Shown here in pieces: positions 1 to 5,610 of a DNA stretch of 7,248 nt. The stretch comes from CAZIKF01 sp964539825. GTDB lineage: Bacteria > Muiribacteriota > UBA6191. The notes beneath the pieces are model-generated. The model saw only the letters and a program-made list of their open reading frames with translations. It had not been told where the DNA came from and did not search any database. Location of the stretch: NCBI GenBank assembly GCA_964539825.1, contig CAZIKF010000078.1:1-7248 (forward strand), in the 5' to 3' direction. The translations under genes were made by a program, and so were the position numbers. The stretch's first letter is position 1. Every line of letters begins with the position of its first letter.

Positions 1-404
1 GTAACAGCTTCGAGGTAGAAATCTCTGAAGCGGCGCGAAAGGCTGTAGAAGGCTTGCTCTTGTAGGGTGGATTTGAATTTTGAAGGCTTCTTCGTAAGAA
101 GTTGTATTCAACAAGGCAAACCCGCTTCATCGCAAGAGTAAAAGGCTTAAGCTGAAGACCGTGGAGTCGTCAAAACGACAGGACGGAGTCGGGGTGACCC
201 GATAGGCGAAGAGTCTCAGTACTTCAAGAGTCCGTGAAACCGCAAGAGGGAATAAATCTTTAAGGGGTAACCTTTGAAGAGGAAGCCAAGAACTGGAAAA
301 ACGTACGGGCTACCGACCTTTGCAAGGTTCGTTGAAAGCTTCTTCGCAAGAAGAAGTCGATCGCAAGATCGAAAGAAACCCCCTGGTTCGCCAGGGGGTT
401 TTTT
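1..404 (+). ncRNA. Large structured non-coding RNA, unclassified, 5' end beyond the window
   Basis: I do not recognise the family. What is visible is dense helical structure on the + strand with little sign of coding. Helices: 7-14 with 23-31 (GCTTC/GAAGC plus GAG/CTC); 159-162 with 183-186 enclosing GTCGT-CAAA-ACGAC (166-179); TCGGG-GTGA-CCCGA (189-202); a GTAA-loop stem at 262-275; ACCTT/AAGGT (316-328); CTTCTTC-GCAA-GAAGAAG (339-356); TCGATC-GCAA-GATCGA (357-372). The last two stack directly before the terminator hairpin. Several loops are GNRA tetraloops, typical of RNAs with tertiary folds. I compared it from memory with RNase P RNA, tmRNA, SRP RNA, 6S RNA, group I and II intron cores and the c-di-GMP-I riboswitch, and found no diagnostic motif. 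No promoter is visible at the left edge, so the RNA probably starts upstream. It could be a free-standing ornate RNA or a long leader or trailer; strand and 3' end are the secure parts. Confidence 0.62.
377..404 (+). terminator. Rho-independent terminator of the structured RNA
   Basis: CCCCCTGG (379-386), loop TTCG, CCAGGGGG (391-398), then six T (399-404). The stem is a perfect 8 bp, extended to 10 by AA/TT at its base, and the loop is the extra-stable UUCG type. The opposite strand would carry only TTTCTTTC after the stem, so termination is mainly of + strand transcription. Confidence 0.93.
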
Positions 405-641
405 CGTTATTGTGGACTACGATTTGCAATTCAGTACCAGGTCATCTGGCCTCCATTACTTCTAATGGACCAATAACTACCTCGCACTCATGAAGCGAGT
501 TCTAAAAAATTTGGGCTCAATTCGTGGGTCTCCACTCAATTTTTAAGCTCATCACCCATTTGCAAAGCCGTGAAACAGGGAGTAAATTATCTGATAGGAG
601 ATAATCGAATATTAAAATATTCATTCTCAAGGAGAATAATC
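405..641. other. Gene-free gap between the RNA terminator and the secreted-protein gene
   Basis: No credible ORF is seen. The frame open from GTG 570 only prefixes the downstream gene and has no Shine-Dalgarno site. The gap holds AT-rich sequence, a loose inverted pair (about 500-509 AAAAAATTTG against 538-546 AATTTTTAA) and a candidate promoter at 560-588. Since the structured RNA ends upstream in a strong terminator, the secreted-protein gene probably starts its own transcript here. Confidence 0.5.
560..588 (+). promoter_or_regulatory. Candidate sigma-70 promoter for the secreted protein
   Basis: TTGCAA (560-565), a 17-nt spacer, and TAAATT (583-588) match the -35 and -10 consensus at 4 of 6 positions each. 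Transcription would start near 595, giving a leader of roughly 45 nt before ATG 642. This comes from sequence inspection only; other AT-rich hexamers nearby could serve. Confidence 0.33.
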
Positions 642-1406
642 ATGAAAACGATTCGAGGATTCCTTAGTTTGTCGCTGATATTCCTGAGCTTGAGTTCCTT
701 GCAGGTTTTTGCAGATCCACTGGAAGATAAGCTCAATCAACTGAATTCCTGGTATGAAAAGGGCCTGATCGATGCAGCGGATTATGCACGCTCAAAAACA
801 GACTTGCTAAAAACTTTCACTGAGAACCAGAGACTAGTGGAAAAAACCCCCGCCAGACGTCAGATAATCCAGCAACAGAATTTAATCGCCATCATCCCAT
901 TCTACGGAAAAGTCTATTCAGACGGAGATCGCGATACCATGGCAAAGTTCTCCGTGAAAAACATCAGGTTGTACATTGAGCGACAGCAGTATCATCTTGG
1001 CGGCGGCATCCTCGATTTTCACCTTGCCAAACGAGCCCTGTTTGAGGATCACAGTTTGCTGGACCCAGACCAGCCATACTCGAATGAATTTCTAGCAAAC
1101 GCCGCAAGAAGCCTCAATGTTCGCTATCTGCTCTTCGGACAGGTCAACCATTACGCCTTCACCCCCCAGGTCTACCGCTTCAACGTAGAGTGCAAAGTCT
1201 TCGACGCTAAAATAGGCGAAATTGTCTTCACCAAAAGAGCCAGACAATCCAGTATGAAGAAGCTATTCAACGTAGTCCAACACGACAAAGGAAAGACCAT
1301 CGGAAAGATCTCAGAACAGTTCTACTTCTTCATCGACCAACTAGCCAGCGAAAGAGGAATGAAACCAGCCAGAAAGGAAAAAACTTCAGTACTAAGATTT
1401 CGATAA
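642..1406 (+). CDS. Secreted periplasmic protein, SHOCT-like segment plus CsgG/FlgO-like domain
   Basis: 254 residues. The start is ATG 642, not GTG 570: AAGGAG (629-634) sits 7 nt upstream and the product then begins with a clean signal peptide (K2, R5, hydrophobic 7-20, VFA cleavage after residue 24). There is no lipobox cysteine, so it should be a soluble periplasmic protein. Residues 28-57 (LEDKLNQLNSWYEKGLIDAA and following) match the SHOCT pattern, a short helical oligomerisation motif normally found at C-termini and here at the mature N-terminus. Residues 80-200 follow the CsgG/FlgO/LpoB pattern: opening strand LIAIIPFYG, helix AARSLNVRYLLFGQV, then FNVECKVFDAKIGEIVF. Family members build outer-membrane secretion pores or modulate envelope assembly; a specific role here cannot be assigned. 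The C-terminus is basic. It converges on the GGDEF gene, with no partner gene beside it. Family call is moderate, secretion is confident. Confidence 0.8.
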   Translation: MKTIRGFLSLSLIFLSLSSLQVFADPLEDKLNQLNSWYEKGLIDAADYARSKTDLLKTFTENQRLVEKTPARRQIIQQQNLIAIIPFYGKVYSDGDRDTMAKFSVKNIRLYIERQQYHLGGGILDFHLAKRALFEDHSLLDPDQPYSNEFLANAARSLNVRYLLFGQVNHYAFTPQVYRFNVECKVFDAKIGEIVFTKRARQSSMKKLFNVVQHDKGKTIGKISEQFYFFIDQLASERGMKPARKEKTSVLRFR

Positions 1407-1603
1407 CTACTAAGCCTAAATATTCCTCAAATTCCTGAATTCCTGTTAAATCATTTCCACCCACAAAACCCGGCTTCTTTGTTTTCACGTTAAGGCAGAA
1501 AATCTGCCAGTCGACTTTCACTTCATCCTTGTGTACGCCACCAATGACATCATGGCTATGAAATTCATGGGAAACTCCTGGAGTGAGTACTGAAGAATGG
1601 GAA
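1407..1603. other. Convergent intergenic gap with a hairpin and degenerate repeats
   Basis: The gap holds a loose run of ATTCCT units (about 1416-1445), a motif AAATCATTTCCACCCACAAA (from 1448) that recurs near 7145, and a perfect hairpin GGCAGA-AAA-TCTGCC (1494-1508). The hairpin lacks a T-run on either strand, so it is at best a weak terminator for the converging genes. A frame open on the minus strand across this gap is discussed in the findings. Confidence 0.45.
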
Positions 1604-2269
1604 TCAAGTGGTTTTGTATTTTCTCAGGAGATCGTCGAGGGCTTCTCTTAGTAAGATTGCTTCTACCACTCCTAGCTTTTCTTTTAGCTTTCCCAGGCGA
1701 TTGAGTTGGGCCTGGGTGTAATGGACTGTTTTGGGGACCATCTTTTCTTCTTTTGATAAGCAGATCTTATTACGTCCCGTTTCCTTTGCCCGGTAGAGGG
1801 CATCATCAGCTTTTCTTAGGATTTCCTGGACCCCGGTTCCATCATCACCAAAGGAGCTAATCCCGGTGCTAAAGCGTACTGGAAGAGTCACCGTTTTAGA
1901 ATCACATTGAAATTTGTGATCTATGGCAAATGAAAAGCGAGTTTTTTCCATGAGTAAAAACGCTTCTTCACGCTCGTGGTCTGGAAAAAGAATCGCGAAC
2001 TCTTCTCCTCCATAGCGATAGACTTCGGCTAAGCCGGTTAGTCCCAGTGCCAGGTGATCTGCGAGGGATTTAATAATCTCGTCACCTGTCAGGTGCCCAT
2101 ATTGATCGTTGTAGCTCTTAAAGAAATCTATATCTATCAAAGCTAGTGCGAGGTTCAATTCCCCTTTTCCAGCAGCATGTCTCTGTAGCCTTGAATCCCA
2201 GTCTACAAAGAACTGTTTTTGAGTTTTTAGACCCGTCAAATTATCGATTAGTATTTTCTCCATTTCCAT
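1604..2269 (-). CDS. Diguanylate cyclase-like GGDEF protein with ribbon-helix-helix-like C-terminus
   Basis: 221 residues. ATG 2269 is chosen because GGGAG (2277-2281) lies 7 nt upstream; TTG 2275 would touch the Shine-Dalgarno site. The GGDEF domain fills residues 8-170: DNLTGL near the start, IDIDFFKSYNDQYGH with the metal-binding aspartates (about 46-59), the active-site loop as GGEEF (87-91, in YRYGGEEFAIL), and KADDALYRAKETGRNKI near the end. All core catalytic signatures are present, so synthesis of cyclic di-GMP from two GTP is expected. The inhibitory I-site RxxD is absent (TGLA there). There is no sensor domain. Residues 179-218 (KTVHYTQAQLNRLGKLKEKL, then GVVEAILLREALDDLL) align without gaps in the second half with CopG/Arc-type ribbon-helix-helix domains, which dimerise and bind DNA. 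This suggests a DNA-binding or RHH-dimerised cyclase. GGDEF call is firm; the RHH call is from pattern alone. Confidence 0.92.
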   Translation of the reverse strand: MEMEKILIDNLTGLKTQKQFFVDWDSRLQRHAAGKGELNLALALIDIDFFKSYNDQYGHLTGDEIIKSLADHLALGLTGLAEVYRYGGEEFAILFPDHEREEAFLLMEKTRFSFAIDHKFQCDSKTVTLPVRFSTGISSFGDDGTGVQEILRKADDALYRAKETGRNKICLSKEEKMVPKTVHYTQAQLNRLGKLKEKLGVVEAILLREALDDLLRKYKTT

Positions 2270-2290
2270 ATTCAATCTCCCTTTTGAAGA

Positions 2291-2319
2291 AGTATTGATG
2301 GATTAATATTATTTGTCAA
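2291..2319 (-). promoter_or_regulatory. Candidate promoter of the GGDEF gene
   Basis: Read on the minus strand: TTGACA (2319-2314, perfect -35), a 17-nt spacer, and AATACT (2296-2291, 4 of 6). The start would fall near 2284, leaving a leader of about 15 nt that just includes the Shine-Dalgarno site. The -35 box overlaps the 13-bp tandem repeats. Confidence 0.5.
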
Positions 2320-2343
2320 TATTACTTGTCTATATTATTTATA
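2305..2343. repeat. Three tandem 13-bp direct repeats, possible operator
   Basis: AATATTATTTGTC (2305-2317), AATATTACTTGTC (2318-2330) and TATATTATTTATA (2331-2343) lie head to tail. Copies 1 and 2 match at 12 of 13 positions, copies 1 and 3 at 10 of 13. The array covers the -35 box of the GGDEF gene. Ribbon-helix-helix repressors commonly bind short tandem sites cooperatively, so autoregulation by the downstream product is a reasonable inference. Confidence 0.6.
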
Positions 2344-2421
2344 AATATGGCCATGGACTAGAGGGATCAAAGGATGCTAATCCCGGAATTGCTTGGGCTT
2401 TTTTTAAGGCGAGGAGGATTC

Positions 2422-2550
2422 ATGGAATCCAACATTTGGTTAATGTCCGGGATAGGTGAACTTGAGAGGAAGCTACTTGTCTCAGGGCGATACAGAGGAT
2501 ATTTGGATGGATTGGAGGCTAAAAAAATTTGTTGTAGGGTTTCCCGATAG
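2422..2550 (+). CDS. Possible small protein, 42 residues, unknown function
   Basis: ATG 2422 follows GAGGAGG (2411-2417) by 4 nt, a strong but rather close Shine-Dalgarno site. The product starts MESNIWLMSGIGELERKLLV, then is basic (several K and R), has two adjacent cysteines near the end and no clear membrane segment; it stops at TAG 2548. I recognise no family. It lies alone in the gap between two minus-strand genes. The tandem-repeat region upstream contains TTGTCA (2313-2318) and TATTTA (2336-2341) at 17-nt spacing, which could start a transcript. ATCCCGGA (2380-2387) and TCCGGGAT (2446-2453) could pair across the ribosome binding site. It may be chance; the signal rests on the Shine-Dalgarno site. 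Confidence 0.3.
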   Translation: MESNIWLMSGIGELERKLLVSGRYRGYLDGLEAKKICCRVSR

Positions 2551-2616
2551 ATTCAGAACTTCGCTTTAAGAGCGAGTCCGAAATTCTCAGCCGATTCCTT
2601 ACTCAACCGGTTTTTT
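2551..2616. other. Hairpins in the gap, including a weak terminator-like one
   Basis: A long imperfect hairpin spans about 2551-2584 (core CGCT-TTAAG-AGCG, extended by ACT/AGT across a one-base bulge). It is followed by CCGATT (2591-2596) against AACCGG (2605-2610) with one mismatch and then TTTTTT, which resembles a weak + strand terminator that could end a small-ORF transcript. The minus strand lacks a T-run here, so the zinc-ribbon gene has no obvious terminator. Confidence 0.35.
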
Positions 2617-2647
2617 ATCTAAATTACGCAGCTTTCCTCAATCCATT

Positions 2648-3040
2648 CTAAGTCTTGCGAGCAGTCTGGGATAGATGCCCTAGAAGACGGTGAAGCCTTC
2701 TGTCACAATTCAGACAATGAGGGCACGTTTTTGTATAAAGGTAGTACACCCCAATGGGAACGATGATAATGGCAGGTATGACCCATCCAAGAGCAAGACA
2801 AAGAATGAAAAACGAGCTAACCGTCAAATATTCCTTGAAACCTTCGAGCCCTCTCGCCGGATGAATCTTGCCTGAGCCGCAGTGGGGACACTGTAGCCCC
2901 TCGACATGGTGTTCTTTCACGACGGGAGGTGTCTCTCCGGTCCTATGCTCCGTGCCATCCAGCTGTCGATGACACTCAGGACAGTGGCTATGCTCGCCAG
3001 GAATGCGATATTGACACTTTGGACAAATGACCAGTGACAT
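2648..3040 (-). CDS. Membrane-anchored zinc-ribbon protein, unknown function
   Basis: 130 residues from ATG 3040, with AGGAGG (3046-3051) 5 nt upstream. Cysteine pairs stand at C6/C9, C20/C23, C51/C54 and C106/C109 with C112 close by (CPHCLNC). The first two pairs make a classic zinc ribbon (CPKC...CPEC); C51-C54 and C106-C109 probably make a second one split by a hydrophobic stretch at about 74-103. That stretch is 30 residues with a W-x-x-P break, so it is one long helix or a hairpin of two short ones. There is no signal peptide: the N-terminal ribbon should sit in the cytoplasm, and if the second ribbon really closes, both ends are on the same side and the stretch crosses twice. The tail is basic with several histidines. 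Similar small proteins are common and mostly uncharacterised. It is divergent from the methyltransferase-GNAT gene. Confidence 0.82.
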   Translation of the reverse strand: MSLVICPKCQYRIPGEHSHCPECHRQLDGTEHRTGETPPVVKEHHVEGLQCPHCGSGKIHPARGLEGFKEYLTVSSFFILCLALGWVIPAIIIVPIGVYYLYTKTCPHCLNCDRRLHRLLGHLSQTARKT

Positions 3041-3065
3041 GACAACCTCCTCAAGTTCTCTTCAA

Positions 3066-3078
3066 GTCCACTGTGGAC
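3066..3078. promoter_or_regulatory. 13-bp palindrome in the divergent gap, possible operator
   Basis: GTCCAC-T-GTGGAC is a perfect 6-bp inverted repeat around one base, 26 bp upstream of the zinc-ribbon start. Its size and position fit a dimeric repressor site. No regulator gene lies next to it. Confidence 0.35.
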
Positions 3079-3188
3079 CCGAAATACTTCTAGAAAAGCC
3101 GTACTTTAATGACCAATTCCCCTAACTATAGTTTACTCCTGAAATTCGCATTCGAATAGAGTTTTAGAGCAAAAATGGAATAGTTCTT

Positions 3189-3200
3189 TGCTACTATATT
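3189..3200 (+). promoter_or_regulatory. Candidate extended -10 element for the methyltransferase-GNAT gene
   Basis: TGCTACTAT (3189-3197) fits an extended -10, and the overlapping TATATT (3195-3200) matches the -10 consensus at 5 of 6. No good -35 box is seen at 16-18 nt. A transcript starting near 3207 would leave a leader of about 32 nt. Confidence 0.25.
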
Positions 3201-3238
3201 GCAAGGCAAAACAGGCAGGGGATACAGGTCGATCTTGA

Positions 3239-4351
3239 ATGGTCGTGGTAAACTATCTCAGGCTAAAGGAGGGAATCATCTCAGCTTCCGATAGGTTTTT
3301 TAAGGAGACGCTTGAAGTATTGGAGCCTTCTTATCTTCAGGCTGATGAGCCCTGGAGCGGCTCTGGAATGTCAGGTCCACTTGATCGCTGGGAATCTCTT
3401 CGACGGCCGGTGGCAGAAGCTGTGAATAACAGCGGTTCCTTTCTTGATATTGGCTGTGCCAATGGGTATTTGCTCGAGAGCCTTATTGATTGGCTTTCCG
3501 TGCGTAACATCGCTATCGTTCCCTATGGCTTAGATCTGTCAGAGGCTCTTGTGCAAAAGGCGCAAGAGAGACTTCCTGAGTATCTTAATAACTTCTTTGT
3601 AGGGAATTCTTTGAATTGGGAACCTCCTCACTACTTTGACTGGGTTCGTACTGAACTGGTCTATGTTCCAGCTCGGCTGGAGAGGGCTTATCTACTGAGG
3701 CTTCTTAGCGAAGTTGTGAAAGCTTCGAGTGGAACACTTCTTGTGTGCAATTATGTTGAAGGGCATCCGGACCCCCATTCCACTGTTATTAATGGAGCCG
3801 GGGCCACGGCTAACCTGCGCGATAGGCTTCAGGAGTTGGGATTTCATCACCTGAATCATTACGAGGGATTCGACTCTAAGAAGGGGAGGCGCAGCCTGAT
3901 CTGTACTCTACAGATCCCCGCTAGCGGAGTCTCCCCTATTCCAGCTCATTGGACACACGCTTTGCGCCATAAGATCCTACGATCCCACCAGGATATCGAT
4001 GAAATGGATTACCCGGGAGATAATTCCCCTCAGAGTCTTCACCTTGGAGTTTTTCGCTCCAGTGAATTGAAGGGGATCGTCTCTTTGCTGGATGAAGGAT
4101 CACAAGAAATACTAAGGCTTCGTGGAATGGCCATTGATGAAGATGTTCAGGGGCAAGGACTGGGGCGAGAACTGATGGATCGAGTGAGGGATTTCCTGGA
4201 TCATAATTCTTTGAGAGAGGTCTGGTGCAATGCCCGCACACCTGCGATTCGCTTTTATGAGCGAGAGGGGTTTTGTGTTATCGGGGATGAATTTGAAATA
4301 CCTGGAATCGGTCCTCATTATAAGATGAAATGGAAGGGTAAGAGGTCTTGA
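3239..4351 (+). CDS. Fusion of SAM-dependent methyltransferase and GNAT N-acetyltransferase
   Basis: 370 residues, two enzymes in one chain. The N-terminal half (about 45-225) is a class I SAM-dependent methyltransferase: motif I FLDIGCANGYLL (68-79), the ribose-binding acid D99 in YGLDLS, and a motif IV region FDWVRTELVYVP (133-144). The C-terminal part (about 240-366) is a GNAT domain: ALRHKILRSHQ and DYPGD at the entry, acetyl-CoA pyrophosphate loop QGQGLG (304-309), AIRFYEREGF (336-345) and the closing PHYKM. Both cofactor sites look intact. The substrate is unknown; joining the two activities suggests one small molecule, peptide or protein modified twice, or paired modification and detoxification. 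ATG 3239 directly follows an in-frame TGA, so no longer start exists; its Shine-Dalgarno site is weak (AGGT, 9 nt away). It converges on the cyclase gene with a 35-bp gap and no clear terminator. Confidence 0.88.
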   Translation: MVVVNYLRLKEGIISASDRFFKETLEVLEPSYLQADEPWSGSGMSGPLDRWESLRRPVAEAVNNSGSFLDIGCANGYLLESLIDWLSVRNIAIVPYGLDLSEALVQKAQERLPEYLNNFFVGNSLNWEPPHYFDWVRTELVYVPARLERAYLLRLLSEVVKASSGTLLVCNYVEGHPDPHSTVINGAGATANLRDRLQELGFHHLNHYEGFDSKKGRRSLICTLQIPASGVSPIPAHWTHALRHKILRSHQDIDEMDYPGDNSPQSLHLGVFRSSELKGIVSLLDEGSQEILRLRGMAIDEDVQGQGLGRELMDRVRDFLDHNSLREVWCNARTPAIRFYEREGFCVIGDEFEIPGIGPHYKMKWKGKRS

Positions 4352-4386
4352 AAAAGGTAGGCTAAATCAATGGACCATGTGAAAAT

Positions 4387-5490
4387 TCACTGTATGAATT
4401 GAGCTCTTTTCTTACAGTACACTCGAAAGTGGTCAAGTTTAGCTCGGACAGCTTTGTCAGGCTCTCTTTGGGTCCATTTCCTAAACGCGTAAGTACCAAT
4501 ACAGGCTATGTAATACATCTCAAATTCAAACCAGGCATTAGAGGTAGACATAGCACAGCGTGCGAGGTTTTTTAGGAATCTGATCAGGTCATTGCTAATT
4601 TGCTCCTGGAGTTTGGAAAAGAGAGACTCCTGGCCTGCCCAAAAATCTGTAAAATCATCAAACATCTTCTTCAATATCAGATCTTGCTCTTCGGTTTCTC
4701 CCAGGGCAATGTCGTGAAGCCGATCCAGCACAGAAGTCATATCGAGGTCGTCATAGAAGAATTGAGGCCTCATTTCGGTGACAAAGGTGGCACCTACGAT
4801 CCCTTTAAGGGAAACCGAATCAAAAGGGTGAAAACCGAGGGCATCCATCAAATACGGTTTCAATCCCATCTTCTCTATTTCCTGGATTCTCTTTTGACGG
4901 TGATACTTGTAATACATGGCACAATGCTGGCTTAGAAATACGAGCGAAGAGTTTCCGGCACGGGTAATACTTTCAATGCGTTTGGCAATATGAATGGGGT
5001 ATCCCACGAATTCAAGCCTGCGGGTTGAGCCCCCGAACTCAATAGGAGATACACGATCGGCATTCATCCCCACACTGATGTCACGGGGAAATTTACCATC
5101 CTGAATTCGGGCATAATTGTAGTCACATAAGTGCCAGTAGATTTTTAAGTTCAAGGCAAAAACCAGGGCTGATGTGATCTCAAAACCAAGGTTTTCCTCA
5201 TCAGGAACAGGCACCAGGAGCATGAATTCGTCACCAATGAACTTGGAACGATTGGAAAAGGCTTCCTCCCAACGGGCTGGACGCTCGGCAATCTCCTGAT
5301 CTCCCGGACGACGCACACTGAAAAACTCCATCAGATGTTGGCGGCTGAGGTCACAGCATTGAAAATAGTATGTGAGTATCTGGGCAAACCGTGACTGGGG
5401 AACCTCGGCGGCCACATCAGAGCTGCCAATCAAATCACAAAATAAAATCAGGTGGAATTCAGGCTCTCGGGGAGAAACAGTATCAAACAT
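4387..5490 (-). CDS. Class III adenylate/guanylate cyclase-like protein
   Basis: 367 residues. A class III cyclase homology domain occupies roughly residues 12-240. Both metal-binding aspartates are present: D19 in LILFCDLIGSS and D87 in KFIGDEFMLL. K83 sits where the purine-reading lysine lies, and E160 (RLEFVG) is near the second base-reading position. In the motif usually VNxAxR the sequence is IHIAKRIES, so the transition-state arginine (R171) is kept but the partner asparagine is replaced by H167. The protein may therefore be an active cyclase with altered chemistry or a weak one; cAMP or cGMP cannot be decided. The C-terminal 125 residues are helical and charged, with no domain I recognise. 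There is no sensor or membrane segment, so it is cytoplasmic. ATG 5490 lacks a Shine-Dalgarno site, yet the catalytic strand starts at residue 12 and the next Met is residue 54, so this start is likely. Confidence 0.85.
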   Translation of the reverse strand: MFDTVSPREPEFHLILFCDLIGSSDVAAEVPQSRFAQILTYYFQCCDLSRQHLMEFFSVRRPGDQEIAERPARWEEAFSNRSKFIGDEFMLLVPVPDEENLGFEITSALVFALNLKIYWHLCDYNYARIQDGKFPRDISVGMNADRVSPIEFGGSTRRLEFVGYPIHIAKRIESITRAGNSSLVFLSQHCAMYYKYHRQKRIQEIEKMGLKPYLMDALGFHPFDSVSLKGIVGATFVTEMRPQFFYDDLDMTSVLDRLHDIALGETEEQDLILKKMFDDFTDFWAGQESLFSKLQEQISNDLIRFLKNLARCAMSTSNAWFEFEMYYIACIGTYAFRKWTQREPDKAVRAKLDHFRVYCKKRAQFIQ

Positions 5491-5610
5491 AAGCTTAAGA
5501 ACTAGTCCGGACGTTCATGATTTTAGACTATTTTATGCCCAAACGCATTTGGTTATCGAAGAACTTTATGACAGAATTCGATTACCAGGAGGAAGAGAGA
5601 GATTGAATTC
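5491..5610. promoter_or_regulatory. Divergent promoter region between cyclase and deaminase genes
   Basis: This 120-bp gap must serve both directions. On the minus strand TAAAAT occurs twice (5535-5530 and 5525-5520), each a 5 of 6 match to a -10 box but without a good -35. On the + strand TTGGTT (5550-5555) and CAGAAT stand 17 nt apart, a weak pair. AGGAGG (5587-5592) lies 18 nt before ATG 5611, farther than usual. The elements are uncertain; the divergent arrangement is what supports the call. Confidence 0.35.

Noticed and set aside
110..200. Possible c-di-GMP-I riboswitch (AAGGCAAACC near 113)
   Set aside because: Only the short GGCAAACC string resembles it; the conserved GACGCAAAGCC part and the second helix with its tetraloop receptor are missing.
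285..330. Possible group II intron domain V (ACGTACGGGCT)
   Set aside because: The 34-nt hairpin with AGC triad, bulge and GNRA cap cannot be drawn, and a terminator rather than domain VI follows.
274..465. 63-codon + strand frame MKRKPRTGKTYG...
   Set aside because: It runs through the RNA hairpins and straight across the terminator; its residues are those of the stems, with no Shine-Dalgarno site.
570..641. Longer GTG start for the secreted protein
   Set aside because: No ribosome binding site, and it would bury the signal peptide behind 24 residues; ATG 642 has AAGGAG at 7 nt.
3266..3273. AAGGAGGG inside the methyltransferase-GNAT gene as its true ribosome binding site
   Set aside because: No ATG, GTG or TTG follows in frame at a usable distance; only ATC codons do.
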